DNA of 64,000 nucleotides from Chamaesiphon minutus PCC 6605 (GTDB taxonomy: Bacteria; Cyanobacteriota; Cyanobacteriia; Cyanobacteriales; Chamaesiphonaceae): contig NC_019697.1 of assembly GCF_000317145.1 (NCBI RefSeq), positions 4,848,886-4,912,885 on the forward strand. The letters are read 5' to 3'. Made by a program: the position numbers and the translations under genes. Within the stretch, counting starts at the first letter, position 1. Each line of letters starts with the position of its first letter. Positions 26,023 through 35,800 of the stretch are shown in pieces. The notes under the pieces are model-generated. The model was not told the origin of the DNA, ran no database searches, and saw only the letters and a list, made by a program, of their open reading frames with translations.

Positions 26023-27747
26023 TTAACTCATGGGCGTACCATGAACTAAATTGTTGAGTAAAGACTCAATATGGTGCATGGCTTGTTGATTTTCTGGTTG
26101 CTGCTCTGCCGCGTCCGCCAAGTTACCCAATTGCTGTTTGAAAGCATCGATCCTCTGTTGTAACGAGGGCAAGATCTCTTGATATAACTCGATTTTGGCA
26201 GCTAACTCGAGCGATAGTTGCTTAGTAGTTTGATGCTGCTGTTCGAGCTGCTGGACTTGTTTGGATTCGCGGATATAAGTCTCTACCTGTTGTTCGATTT
26301 TAGCTTTGGTTTGTTCGATCGTCGTCCGCAGATTCTGGATCTCGGTTTCCACCTGAGTGAATTCCGATTGCTGTTGCTGGCGTTGAGTCTCTAATAAACC
26401 TAAGATCGACTCCCACTCGATCTGAGTGCGATCTGCATCTGCGGGTGCATGTCCCTGACGCTGGCGTAAAACTCGATTGTGAATTTGCAAGAAAGTTTGA
26501 CGCTCGCGCATCGTTTGACGTTGCCCATCGAGAGTATGGTCGAGCATATTATAGCCATCTTGTTCGTCTGCTAAATCAGCCTCTAGTTTGAGTTTATCGA
26601 ACTCATTAGCAGCAGCGATCGCTTGACGGAGTTCGTCAATGGCAGCTTGTTTTTCTTGGAGTTCTTCTTCTTCCAAATGGACGAAATGCACCGATCGATC
26701 GACTTCAGTTTGCAGATTTTCGACGATCGATTGTAACTCTTCGAGCGGCATTGCTTCGAGCTGTTCGAGATCGATTTTTTGAACATCGCCGATCTCGATA
26801 CCGCCACCTTTAGACATCAGATAAATTTTCTGATAAGTTTCTTGTTCGAGCTGGATGCGAACATTTAGACGCTGAAGATATTCTTGTTGCATACTCAAAG
26901 TATGCTGTTGAATTTCCCAAGCAGTTTGGGTTTCCTCCAGCGAAGTTTGCAACTCTTGAAGCTGCTGCTTGGCGCGTTCGATTTCCTGCTGTTGGCGGTT
27001 AAGTTCTGCTTGCGTTTCATCGACACGTTGCTGCTGATAACGAAGCTGTTGCCAATGTGTATTGAGGAGATCTTGTTGAGCTTCAATTTCGGTAACAGTA
27101 CTTTCTAATTGTTGGGGATTGAAACCGCGCGAATTACCGCCTAATTGCTGGAGAGCTGCTCGAATTTCATCTACTTGCTGCTCGCTCAAAGCTCCACCAC
27201 TGAGCGATTGCTGTTGATTTTCGAGATATTGTTCTTTCTCGCGTAATTGTTCCCATTGTGCTGCCAAATCTTGCCGAGATTGCTCGTGTTGTTCGAGTGT
27301 CGATTCCAAAGCTTGTGCTTCTTGAGTCAACCTGTCGAGTTCGGCACGTTTTTGTTCTAAATCTTCTTCCCGTTCGTAAATTTCTTGCTGGCGCAGTTGT
27401 AACTGTTGGCTTTGGAGGCTCAGGGATTGCCGCCAGCTTTCGATTTCATCGGCTTCTTTTTTATATTTTTCGATTTGGCGTGAGAGATTTTGGAGAATAC
27501 CTACCAGATGTTTGCCAGCGTCCCGCAAGGGCGATTGAATCTGACGATTGGCATTCATATCCACGAGGACTAATACCCCAGGATTATAGTTATTTGCCTC
27601 GTCAGGAGCGGCGATTAATTCTTCACCAGGAATCGCACTCCAATTTTGTTCGGTACGCTGACAGGCCAATAATTTGAGTTCAGCTTTACTTCTGCCGCTG
27701 ATATTAAACCCAGATTTTGGCTTTTGGACTTCTGCTAGATACAACAC
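26023..27747 (-). CDS. hmpF: pilus motility taxis protein HmpF-like coiled-coil protein
   Basis: The 574-residue protein has a globular N-terminus (MLYLAEVQK, AELKLLACQRTEQNWSAIPGEE, APDEANNYNPGVLVLVDMN) typical of HmpF. Long Gln and Glu rich coiled coils follow from about residue 85 to 550. In Nostoc punctiforme and Synechocystis, HmpF-type proteins are needed for type IV pilus deployment and directional motility, acting at the cell poles. It diverges from the CheY-CheW-MCP-CheA cluster, so the neighbourhood is consistent. Identification rests on the N-terminal block plus architecture. Confidence 0.85.
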   Translation of the reverse strand: MLYLAEVQKPKSGFNISGRSKAELKLLACQRTEQNWSAIPGEELIAAPDEANNYNPGVLVLVDMNANRQIQSPLRDAGKHLVGILQNLSRQIEKYKKEADEIESWRQSLSLQSQQLQLRQQEIYEREEDLEQKRAELDRLTQEAQALESTLEQHEQSRQDLAAQWEQLREKEQYLENQQQSLSGGALSEQQVDEIRAALQQLGGNSRGFNPQQLESTVTEIEAQQDLLNTHWQQLRYQQQRVDETQAELNRQQQEIERAKQQLQELQTSLEETQTAWEIQQHTLSMQQEYLQRLNVRIQLEQETYQKIYLMSKGGGIEIGDVQKIDLEQLEAMPLEELQSIVENLQTEVDRSVHFVHLEEEELQEKQAAIDELRQAIAAANEFDKLKLEADLADEQDGYNMLDHTLDGQRQTMRERQTFLQIHNRVLRQRQGHAPADADRTQIEWESILGLLETQRQQQQSEFTQVETEIQNLRTTIEQTKAKIEQQVETYIRESKQVQQLEQQHQTTKQLSLELAAKIELYQEILPSLQQRIDAFKQQLGNLADAAEQQPENQQAMHHIESLLNNLVHGTPMS

Positions 27748-28482
27748 GTTATTATGCCCTTGTCTTATATAAATAAATTTAGATTTTGTCGAGTATACAG
27801 AATCGAATAAGTCAATCCATATTATAAATCTGAGCCAACAGACAGTTTGAGCGGCATCGAGGCACCAGGCTCAACCTTCGACTTTGTGGGGGACTATTCA
27901 ATTTCTAGGTGGCGAATCTCGCCACGGCGGCGGACTAGATAATGTAAATTTGTAGTTACAATGATGTGACGGTAAGCTATGAGTAGCGATAGTGCCGATC
28001 TCTGACTCCGCAGAGTCACAACTTAGCTTTCCCTCAAATCGAGCAGAGCCATCACTAACAACTATATATACATTGACTGCCAACTGTCATCAGCATAAAT
28101 CTCAACTGAATTTTTGATCGATCTTGAAAATGATGCAACAAACGAGTGATTGTGTGGGAAAACTGAATGTAGCGGGCATAATTGCATCATCAGCATCTGG
28201 TGTCACGCACATCTCTCGGCTCATGGTACTGCCGTCGGTGCCAAGTCAGGCTGTTACTAGCTTTACTAGTGTAGATGTTGCCGCCGTTGGCGGTCGCGTT
28301 CTCCTCTAAAGCGGTTGACGGCGATCGGCATTAGTTTGAGCGATCGACTTTTAGTGCATCCAGTTTAGCAATATGTTTCCACGAGTATTGTTTATGAAAT
28401 CTATCTTTTATGCTTAAGACACATTACTTATTGTTAATGTTTACTGTTTCAGTGTCCATATACCCCATCGATTAGCAGAGAT
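27748..28482. other. 735-bp divergent regulatory region between hmpF and the chemotaxis genes
   Basis: No convincing gene is found; short open frames on both strands lack family-like features. The region must hold the promoters of hmpF (leftwards) and of the CheY-type gene (rightwards). No clear sigma-factor boxes can be assigned by eye. Confidence 0.5.
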
Positions 28483-28848
28483 ATGAAAACAGTTCTAGTG
28501 GTAGATGATAGTACCGCCCAGCGGGAAATGATCAAAGAGCTACTTCAAGCTAGTGGGATGACAGTAAATGTCGCCACAGATGGCGAACAAGCGGTAGAAG
28601 TGGCACTAGAAATCGTGCCAGATATAGTGGTGCTCGATGTCGTGATGCCCAAAATGAATGGTTATGAAGTTTGCCGCACGCTTAAATCCAATCCCAAAAC
28701 TCAAAATGTGCCCGTGATCTTATGTAGTTCCAAAAGTGAAGATTTTGACAAACATTGGGGGATGCGCCAAGGTGCCGATGCCTATGTTTGTAAACCTTTC
28801 GAGCCAGTCGAATTACTGAGCACAATCAAACAGTTATTGCGAAATTAG
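28483..28848 (+). CDS. CheY-like response regulator (PilH/HmpB type)
   Basis: This stand-alone receiver domain of 121 residues has the acidic pair D8-D9 (LVVDDS), phospho-acceptor D52 (VVLDVVMPKMNG), and the conserved Lys in VCKPF near residue 102. It has no output domain, as in CheY and PilH. It is the first gene of a plus-strand chemotaxis-type operon (CheY, CheW, MCP, CheA), the gene order of hmpBCDE and pilHIJL. It should control type IV pilus motors. Confidence 0.92.
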   Translation: MKTVLVVDDSTAQREMIKELLQASGMTVNVATDGEQAVEVALEIVPDIVVLDVVMPKMNGYEVCRTLKSNPKTQNVPVILCSSKSEDFDKHWGMRQGADAYVCKPFEPVELLSTIKQLLRN

Positions 28849-28858
28849 GATAGGTCTA

Positions 28859-29386
28859 ATGGTTCTCAATTTAGATTTTCTCACCAGTGACGATAACTCG
28901 GCAGCTAATGAGGTCAGTTCGGGTAGCCGCGATGGAGAATTGTGTTTGCGATTTGACGTACCGTCGGGTAATGAATTCGCACTCCCGGCTTCTGGCGTGC
29001 GCGAGGTCATGTCCGTTTATTTCGATCGAATAACGCCGATTCCCAATGCTTCACCTTATTTCTTAGGTACGTATAATTGGCGCGGTCAAGTAATTTGGGT
29101 CGCAGATTTGGGACAGTTTTTGGGCGATCGAGTTTTGGTAAATACCGACCAGAATGAAGTTTCGGTATTAATTGTCGAAGAACAAGAACTCGTAATGGGT
29201 TTTGCCGTTCATACGGTCGCGAATACTGAGTGGTTGGACATCGAGCGGGTACTCCCTCCCGATCGTCAAATCCCTGCTGCCATGAAGGGTTATGTCAAAG
29301 GAATATATAGCACCGGAGCCGATCGTCCGGAATTGCGATTACTCGACCAAGTGGCGATTCTGCGTTCTTCTCAATGGACGATTTAA
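28859..29386 (+). CDS. CheW-like scaffold protein (PilI/HmpC type)
   Basis: The 175-residue protein carries a CheW domain: LCLRFDVPSGNEFALPASGVREVMSV, then ITPIPNASPYFLGTYNWRGQVIWVADLGQFLG, then VLIVEEQELVMGFAVHTV. CheW proteins couple receptors to the CheA kinase. It starts 10 bp after the response regulator, so the two are co-translated. The N-terminal extension of about 25 residues is Ser and Asn rich. Confidence 0.92.
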   Translation: MVLNLDFLTSDDNSAANEVSSGSRDGELCLRFDVPSGNEFALPASGVREVMSVYFDRITPIPNASPYFLGTYNWRGQVIWVADLGQFLGDRVLVNTDQNEVSVLIVEEQELVMGFAVHTVANTEWLDIERVLPPDRQIPAAMKGYVKGIYSTGADRPELRLLDQVAILRSSQWTI

Positions 29387-29438
29387 CCCATCGCCAATGA
29401 ATAGTTCGTGGTGTCTAAAATGCAGCTCTCCGGCTCTG

Positions 29439-29623
29439 ACCGAGATTCCGCTGTGGCGGACGCTATGCGAACGAGCCGAGCAGTCATCTTTTACCCTCGA
29501 ATAATGTTAATTAAATTTTTACAGTGTCATCTTCTTTCTACTATCGGCGTCGATATCTCGATCTACTTTCGATAGCAATGACTCGTTCGCATGGGGTGCG
29601 TGACAGCGGAATCGAGTATCGGT
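29439..29623. repeat. long imperfect inverted repeat between CheW and MCP genes
   Basis: A left arm of about 39 bp (29439-29477; ATTCCGCTGT...ATGCGAACGAG) pairs with a right arm at 29580-29623 (CTCGTTCGCAT...ACAGCGGAAT). The spacer of about 100 bp has no ORF. It could fold in the messenger between the CheW and MCP genes, or be a degenerate MITE. No flanking duplication is seen. Confidence 0.7.
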
Positions 29624-29718
29624 TGAGGGTAGTCAGTAGCCGACTATTTTCGTCAAGAGAATGAAACTTATAAAAAATAATAACCCATAAAATTAGCCAG
29701 TTATAGATAGGAAACCCA

Positions 29719-32643
29719 ATGATTTCTAATCCCGATCGTATGCAAGACTATACTCAAGATTATCAACTAGCAGAAGCAGCTTATCTCCAAGGTAACTATG
29801 AAAAAGCAGCGACAATTATCGACACTCTAGTTACTAAATTTCAGGACGACCCTAGCGTTCGGCTCTTGCGCGGACACATCTATTGTTATGGTTTGTATCA
29901 ATACGAAATTGGTAAAAAAGAGTATGAATATGTCATCGGTATTTCTACCGATCCAGAATTCTTACAATTTGCCCATAGCGGATTAGACTATGCCAATTCT
30001 TGTATCGGTCAAATGGGCGATCGAGTCGAGCGCGAACAGTTTAATGGCGGCGATTCTGGCGGACATTACCGAAATACGACTGCCGATTCTGCCGAATTAC
30101 TAACGTGGAGACAGCCGGAAGATCTGACTGCTGACGAAGATTTCGATCTAGCCGCGCTGAACTTTAACGTAGATATGTCGGGACAACTGTTTCCCGCTCA
30201 AGGGACAGATATTTTCTCGCTCGAGACTAACACCAATATTGGTAGCCACAAACCACAAATAGCCACTGGATTTTATAACAACGAGCAAGAAACCCTCACT
30301 GATGCTTTTGCATTTGGCTATAATCAGGAAGAAAGCAAAGCAGAGCAACTATTCGACGATTTACCGCTAGCAAACGCATCCGAAGCAGCAGACGATACTG
30401 GCTTTTTTAATATTTCGCCAGCAGCACAGCGCGCCTTCGAGACTCTCGATCCAGATCGGTCTCCATCTCCCTTTGAAAGTTCGGATCGCTCGACAGATGT
30501 ACCCGCAGCCGTCAGCCCCGAGCCAGAGTCCAATACTGACATGCCAGATAGCACCGTAGCGGCGTCAGAGCGACCGACGATGATTTTTCCCGCTCATGCC
30601 CCCGAACCCTCAGTGCAGCCGCTCCACGATAAAATCGCTGAAATTAGCGGCGACTTCGGTCCAGCGGAGTTTTCGGTCGAAGATATCTCTGATGCTCTCA
30701 ATGAGATTAGCGGCGCGCTGCCAATGGCTTGGCCGCCAACAGGTCAGTCATCCAATCCCGCCAATTGGATGGACGAGATCTCCCCCGCCGATGCGCGCGG
30801 CATCGAGCGGCACGATGACATCGATAACCCCCAAGCTGACGGGTTTGATTTTAATGTGGCACAAGCTTTTCAAGATGCGTTTCAACCTCAAGAAGTCCAT
30901 ACCACTCCACCTGCGGCTCATGTCCCACCAGCCCAATCCCCTCCAAAATTTGCGACAATCGAGCAACCACAATTTGCAGCAGAAGATGGAGACTTTGGGC
31001 CGCAATCGGGATTTTTGGATCTGCCAGACGATTTTCTCGAACAGCGCGTACCATCAGCGATGGAAACACCTAAATCTTCAGCTATGTTTGATGATAGTTC
31101 GACCTTTATTAATGGAGTGTCGATCTCTGGTATCAAAGCTCAGCCTACTGGAGCTATAAGTAGTATGTATCGAGACGATAATTCCCACCTGACTCACATT
31201 GCTCCCGCTCAAGGCATCTTTGCACCGTTTGAAAATGCCTCATTCCAGAAAAAGCAGTGGATGATCTCTGGTGCTGCGGGTCTGGGTGCGGCAGTTGTCA
31301 TTGCTGGGGTAACTTTTGTTGCCAGTCTCACGCTCCCCGAAAAAGTTGCTAAAGATGCGCGTCCGCCACTCCAAAATGCTGGCGCGTTGATGATGTTATT
31401 GGGCGGCTTGACTAGTTTTGGGGTTACTAAAATCTTGACTGGTCGTTACACCAGACAGGTGACTCGGAGCGTTCGCGATCTTCAGTCTAATTTCGAGCAA
31501 GTGGCTCAAGGAAATATGGGGGCGCGGGCGACTGTCTCTTCGCAAGATGAATTGGGCGTCTTGTCTTCTTCGTTCAACTATATGCTCCAATCGGTGGTCA
31601 CTAGTAACTCCGAAGCCCAACGCAAGGCACGGGAGATGGAACTTGCCAAAGACGAACTCCAACGCCAAGTAATTCGCCTCCTCGACGATGTAGAAGGCGC
31701 GGCACGCGGCGATCTAACCGTTAAAGCCGAAGTTACTGCCGACGTCCTCGGTGCGGTGGCAGACTCCTTTAACTTAACGATCGATAGCTTACGGCAGATC
31801 GTTCAACAGGTACAAGTCGCCGCCGTTCAGGTCAACCAAAGTTCGACCGAAAGTGAAGCTTTCGCCCGTCGCTTATCTTCTGACGCCCTCAGTCAAGCCG
31901 AAGAACTCGCCGTCACAGTGAACTCCGTCCAAATGATGACCGCCTCGATCAAACGGGTAGCCGAAAGCGCGCGGGAATCGGAAGAAGTAGCTCGCACGGC
32001 ATCTTCGACCGCCCTCCGAGGTGGTGAAGCGGTCGAGCGGACGGTAGCGGGTATTCAAGAAATTCGCGAAACAGTTGCAGAAAGTACTCGCAAAGTCAAG
32101 CGTCTGGCCGAGTCTTCGCAACAAATTTCGCAAATTGTCTCGGTAATTTCGCAAATTGCTTCGCGGACCAACTTACTGGCCCTCAACGCCAGTATCGAGG
32201 CAGCTAGAGCGGGTGAATCTGGTAAGGGATTTGCGATCGTTGCCGATGAAGTCCGCCAGCTAGCCGACAGAAGTGCTAAAGCTCTTAAAGAAATCGAGCA
32301 TATCGTACTCCAGATTCAAAGCGAGACTGGTTCGGTAATGGCAGCGATGGAACAAGGTACGCAACAAGTTATTCAGGGTACCAAACTGGCAGAACAAGCC
32401 AAACGATCTCTCGATGACATCATTCAAGTATCCAATCGGATCGATGCACTAGTACGATCGATTACCTCCGATACGATTGAGCAACGCGAAACCTCCAAAG
32501 CCGTCACCGAAGTTATGCAATCGGTTGAAATTCAGGCTCAGTCAACTTCTCAAGAAGCACAGAAGGTATCTTCATCCCTCGAAAACCTGGTTGTCGTCGC
32601 TCGCAACCTGCTAACTTATGTCGAACGATTCAAAGTCGAGTAG
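29719..32643 (+). CDS. methyl-accepting chemotaxis protein (PilJ/HmpD type) with TPR-like N-terminus
   Basis: This is a 974-residue receptor. The first about 100 residues look like TPR repeats ([34 protein letters not shown]). A disordered acidic and Pro-rich stretch runs to about 510. Two membrane spans lie at about 515-537 ([20 protein letters not shown]) and 553-572 ([15 protein letters not shown]), with only some 16 residues between them. HAMP modules follow ([20 protein letters not shown]), then the signalling domain with [34 protein letters not shown] near 840. There is thus no periplasmic sensor domain. Signals probably enter through the cytoplasmic N-terminus. It feeds the downstream CheA. 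Confidence 0.92.
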   Translation: MISNPDRMQDYTQDYQLAEAAYLQGNYEKAATIIDTLVTKFQDDPSVRLLRGHIYCYGLYQYEIGKKEYEYVIGISTDPEFLQFAHSGLDYANSCIGQMGDRVEREQFNGGDSGGHYRNTTADSAELLTWRQPEDLTADEDFDLAALNFNVDMSGQLFPAQGTDIFSLETNTNIGSHKPQIATGFYNNEQETLTDAFAFGYNQEESKAEQLFDDLPLANASEAADDTGFFNISPAAQRAFETLDPDRSPSPFESSDRSTDVPAAVSPEPESNTDMPDSTVAASERPTMIFPAHAPEPSVQPLHDKIAEISGDFGPAEFSVEDISDALNEISGALPMAWPPTGQSSNPANWMDEISPADARGIERHDDIDNPQADGFDFNVAQAFQDAFQPQEVHTTPPAAHVPPAQSPPKFATIEQPQFAAEDGDFGPQSGFLDLPDDFLEQRVPSAMETPKSSAMFDDSSTFINGVSISGIKAQPTGAISSMYRDDNSHLTHIAPAQGIFAPFENASFQKKQWMISGAAGLGAAVVIAGVTFVASLTLPEKVAKDARPPLQNAGALMMLLGGLTSFGVTKILTGRYTRQVTRSVRDLQSNFEQVAQGNMGARATVSSQDELGVLSSSFNYMLQSVVTSNSEAQRKAREMELAKDELQRQVIRLLDDVEGAARGDLTVKAEVTADVLGAVADSFNLTIDSLRQIVQQVQVAAVQVNQSSTESEAFARRLSSDALSQAEELAVTVNSVQMMTASIKRVAESARESEEVARTASSTALRGGEAVERTVAGIQEIRETVAESTRKVKRLAESSQQISQIVSVISQIASRTNLLALNASIEAARAGESGKGFAIVADEVRQLADRSAKALKEIEHIVLQIQSETGSVMAAMEQGTQQVIQGTKLAEQAKRSLDDIIQVSNRIDALVRSITSDTIEQRETSKAVTEVMQSVEIQAQSTSQEAQKVSSSLENLVVVARNLLTYVERFKVE

Positions 32644-32647
32644 TTGA

Positions 32648-32775
32648 ATAGGCTTTAGGCTTCAGGTTTTAGGTTTTGGGAGTTTAGGATGCCAGCATCC
32701 TAATAAATATATGACACCTAAGCCCTAGTTTCTAGACCCGATTGCCTAAAGCCTAATACCTAACACCTAACACCT
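32648..32775. repeat. inverted pair of heptamer clusters between MCP and CheA genes
   Basis: TTTTAGG-type units at 32648-32685 are followed by the palindrome AGGATGC-CA-GCATCCT (32687-32702) and then by CCTAAAG and CCTAACA units at 32742-32775. The two clusters are complementary and could form a long hairpin centred on the palindrome. Confidence 0.8.
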
Positions 32776-32805
32776 ATCCCCCTACCCCTTATCCCCAATT
32801 CCCTC

Positions 32806-35800
32806 ATGGAACAAGATCGCATTCTAGGCTACTTTTTAGAAGAAGCTAGCGAACACTTAAACACGATCGAGCAAGGCTTACGCAAACTTCCCGAAACAGT
32901 CAAACAGCCGACAATGATTCGCGAACTGTTTCGTGCGGCACATTCGATTAAGGGTAGTGCGGCAATGCTAGGACTGCTCGATGTCCAAAAAATTGGCGAT
33001 CGATTTGAAGCCAATTTTAAAATCCTTAAAGAACACCCGCAACTGGCAGTAGATACGCAATTACAATCGCTATTTTTAGAAAGTTTTAGTTTCTTGCAAG
33101 CTGGGATCGAAGAGGTGCGCGGATCTAGCGATCCGTATCGTCAAGATCCGGCAACACCAGATCCTATTGGCGATCCGGTATTTGAAGAACTCAAAGCTTA
33201 TCTCCAACACCTGCTTGCCGCTGCCGATCTGCCAGCAAAATCTGCCATTCCCGCACCACCAGTAGTTCGCGATCCGTCGATCGAACAAGTTTTTGGGGAA
33301 TACACTAGTCGTAAGCTCGATGAAATCATCCATCTGTGCTTGCAACCAGATTCACCAGCTATCCGCGCTCAAATTCAACAGATTTGTCAAAAATTAGGCA
33401 ATCTCGGCGAAAATTTTGATTTCCTCGAATGGACGCATCTCTTCACCGCCTGTCGGCTAGCGATCGCCAATCCAGCTAATTTTCTGCCACAATTAGGCGA
33501 AAGTATGACGATCGCGGTCAAACAAGCACAGGCTCTAGTTTTGGCAGATCGCCATCAACAGATTGTAGTGACACCAGATCTGGAAGCTTTAATCGCTACT
33601 AAGGCTCCCATTGCCGAGCATATTCTTCACCCAAATGTCAGCAGTGGCGAATCGGCACAGCACACTGGCGAAAATCTCAGCACCTGGAAATTAGATCGCA
33701 CTCAAGAAGAGACAACAGAAAAAATTGAAATCTCTCCAACACCAGTGCATTTACAAGCACAGGATTTTAAATCGATCGATTCTAACGTCTCTGCCACCAT
33801 GGACTTGCCAGCGGCTGAGTTTGATGCCGATGCCATGGAATTAAATGAGTTTGTGAACTCGCTGGGTAATGAGATTCCTGCTGAAGGGACTTGGCTGCAA
33901 GATGAAGATTTTGCAGCTCTAGACATCAGTCAGAGCGAGGTTGGTAGCTCGAACGACACATTCTATCAGCAGATGTTTGCACCGTCGGCATCGACTCCAG
34001 CAGTGCCGCCTGTTACTGATTTGGCAATGGCGATCGAGGCTGTTGGAGAAGTAGCTCCTGGTGAGTATGATGAAGAGACATTCTATACTCCCGAGCTAGG
34101 AGATATTGATGATGCTGATTTTCCCAATTTTTGGGCGGATGCACAATTGGCAGCACCACAAAGCCTGTTTTCAGATCTAGATCTACTCGATCCGATCGAG
34201 CCACAACTTCCGCCACCGCTCTCATTAGATCGAGATTTAGCCGATCTTGCTGGGCCAGATTTTAGCCTCGATCGACCCATGAGCGATCTATTTCCGAGCG
34301 TCTCTACACCTGAAGAAATGGCTGCATTGGAGTTACCACCAGTCAAGAGCGATCGCGAAAGTGACGATCCCGAACTCGGCTCTAATACTGTGCCAGAAGC
34401 AGATATCGCCGCACTCACATCAGATGATTTTCGTCCCGATGTTCGATCGCAGCCAACAGATCTCGAACTGGAAGCCACACTTAGCGAGCCAATTTCAAAT
34501 CTTCCGCCAGTTACTGATGTAAGCTGCTCACATACTTCGGATGTGCTCGTTTTAGAACAGCTCAACGCTAGTAATTTCGCAGCAGCTTCAGAGCAACCCA
34601 ATTTAGAAGACTCAAATGTAGCTAAGTTACCAGCAGATCCAGATCTACACTTCTTAAATGAATTAGATGCAGCTAATGTACCAGCAGATCTCCAAGCTGC
34701 CAACTTACAGTTTTTAGCTAACTTAAATGAAGAGATCCCTTCTACCGATTCAGATTTAGAGTTTGAAGCAACCTTAAATGAAGGACTATCTTCGGTAGAT
34801 GCTGACTTAGCATTTCTAGAAACCTTAAATGATGAGCCACATTCGACAGGTTCGGATTTACTATTTTTAGAAGACTTAAATGGCGATCGAGAAGCGACAC
34901 CCGCAACAGAAACCGAGCGAATTACCAGCGAATTAACAAGCTGGGTCGATAGTTCGATCGGCGCAGATCGACTCGATGATTTTGCCGAATTAGACTTGAA
35001 CGAGATCGGTATTGTCGATCGAGATCTAGAGTCGTCGAATGCGGAAGATGCGAATGAATCTAACCTTACTGCTAATGACAATAATCTTGGTGAATTAGAA
35101 TTAACCGATCTCAGCGAAGCAAATCTAGAACCAAATCTTAATAATTCAGATATATTATTAATCGATACCGATTTAGATATCGATGCGCTCGATCGCGAGT
35201 TGATAAATTTTGAAGTAGAGGCAAGCAATAGCGATTTTGCCGATCTCGATGTCAATCTACAAAGCTTTGACGAGCTATCGGAAGATTCATCGAACGGAAG
35301 TAGTTTGACAGATTTAGATTTAGAGCTATTAAATCCTAGTGAAGTACCTGCTGCTGAAGCGATCGCCAGCGAACATAGTTCGCCAGATAGTTATGAGTTG
35401 ACAGATATCAATGCTAGTAACGAAAACTTAGATCTCGATCTCGATCTAGATAATTTCAACGATCTAGATATGACCGATATCGGTACAGATCTGGAGTTAC
35501 TCGACAATATCGAGTCATCTCTGGCTGAAGATAGCTCGAATTTTAACCTAGATCTTTTAGGCGCAAATAATACCAATACTGATGATTTCTCATCTCCAGA
35601 TTTTGCAGATATTTCTAAGAGCATAGAAGCATCAGCAACTAGCGATCGATTAGACTTAGATCTCAATCTTTTAGATGAAACCATTGTAAGTGCTAGTGAA
35701 TCGCCATCGCAAAATCTTGAAGATATTTCCGAACTAGATTTTAACTTTGACGAACTTAGCTCCGATCTATCGAGTGCCGAGCTGACAGATTTGGATGGCA

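Noticed and set aside
28124-28309. 61-codon plus-strand frame in the region upstream of the CheY gene
   Set aside because: It has a Ser/Val-rich product with no family-like pattern or ribosome binding site, and probably arises by chance.
30596-31159. 187-codon plus-strand frame inside the MCP gene
   Set aside because: It lies in another frame of the disordered region of the receptor and has no domain or start signal.
34083-35255. 390-codon open frame on the minus strand inside the CheA gene
   Set aside because: It is Ser-rich and mirrors the acidic Asp/Leu linker of CheA on the other strand. The plus-strand gene has intact domains on both sides, so this is a compositional shadow.
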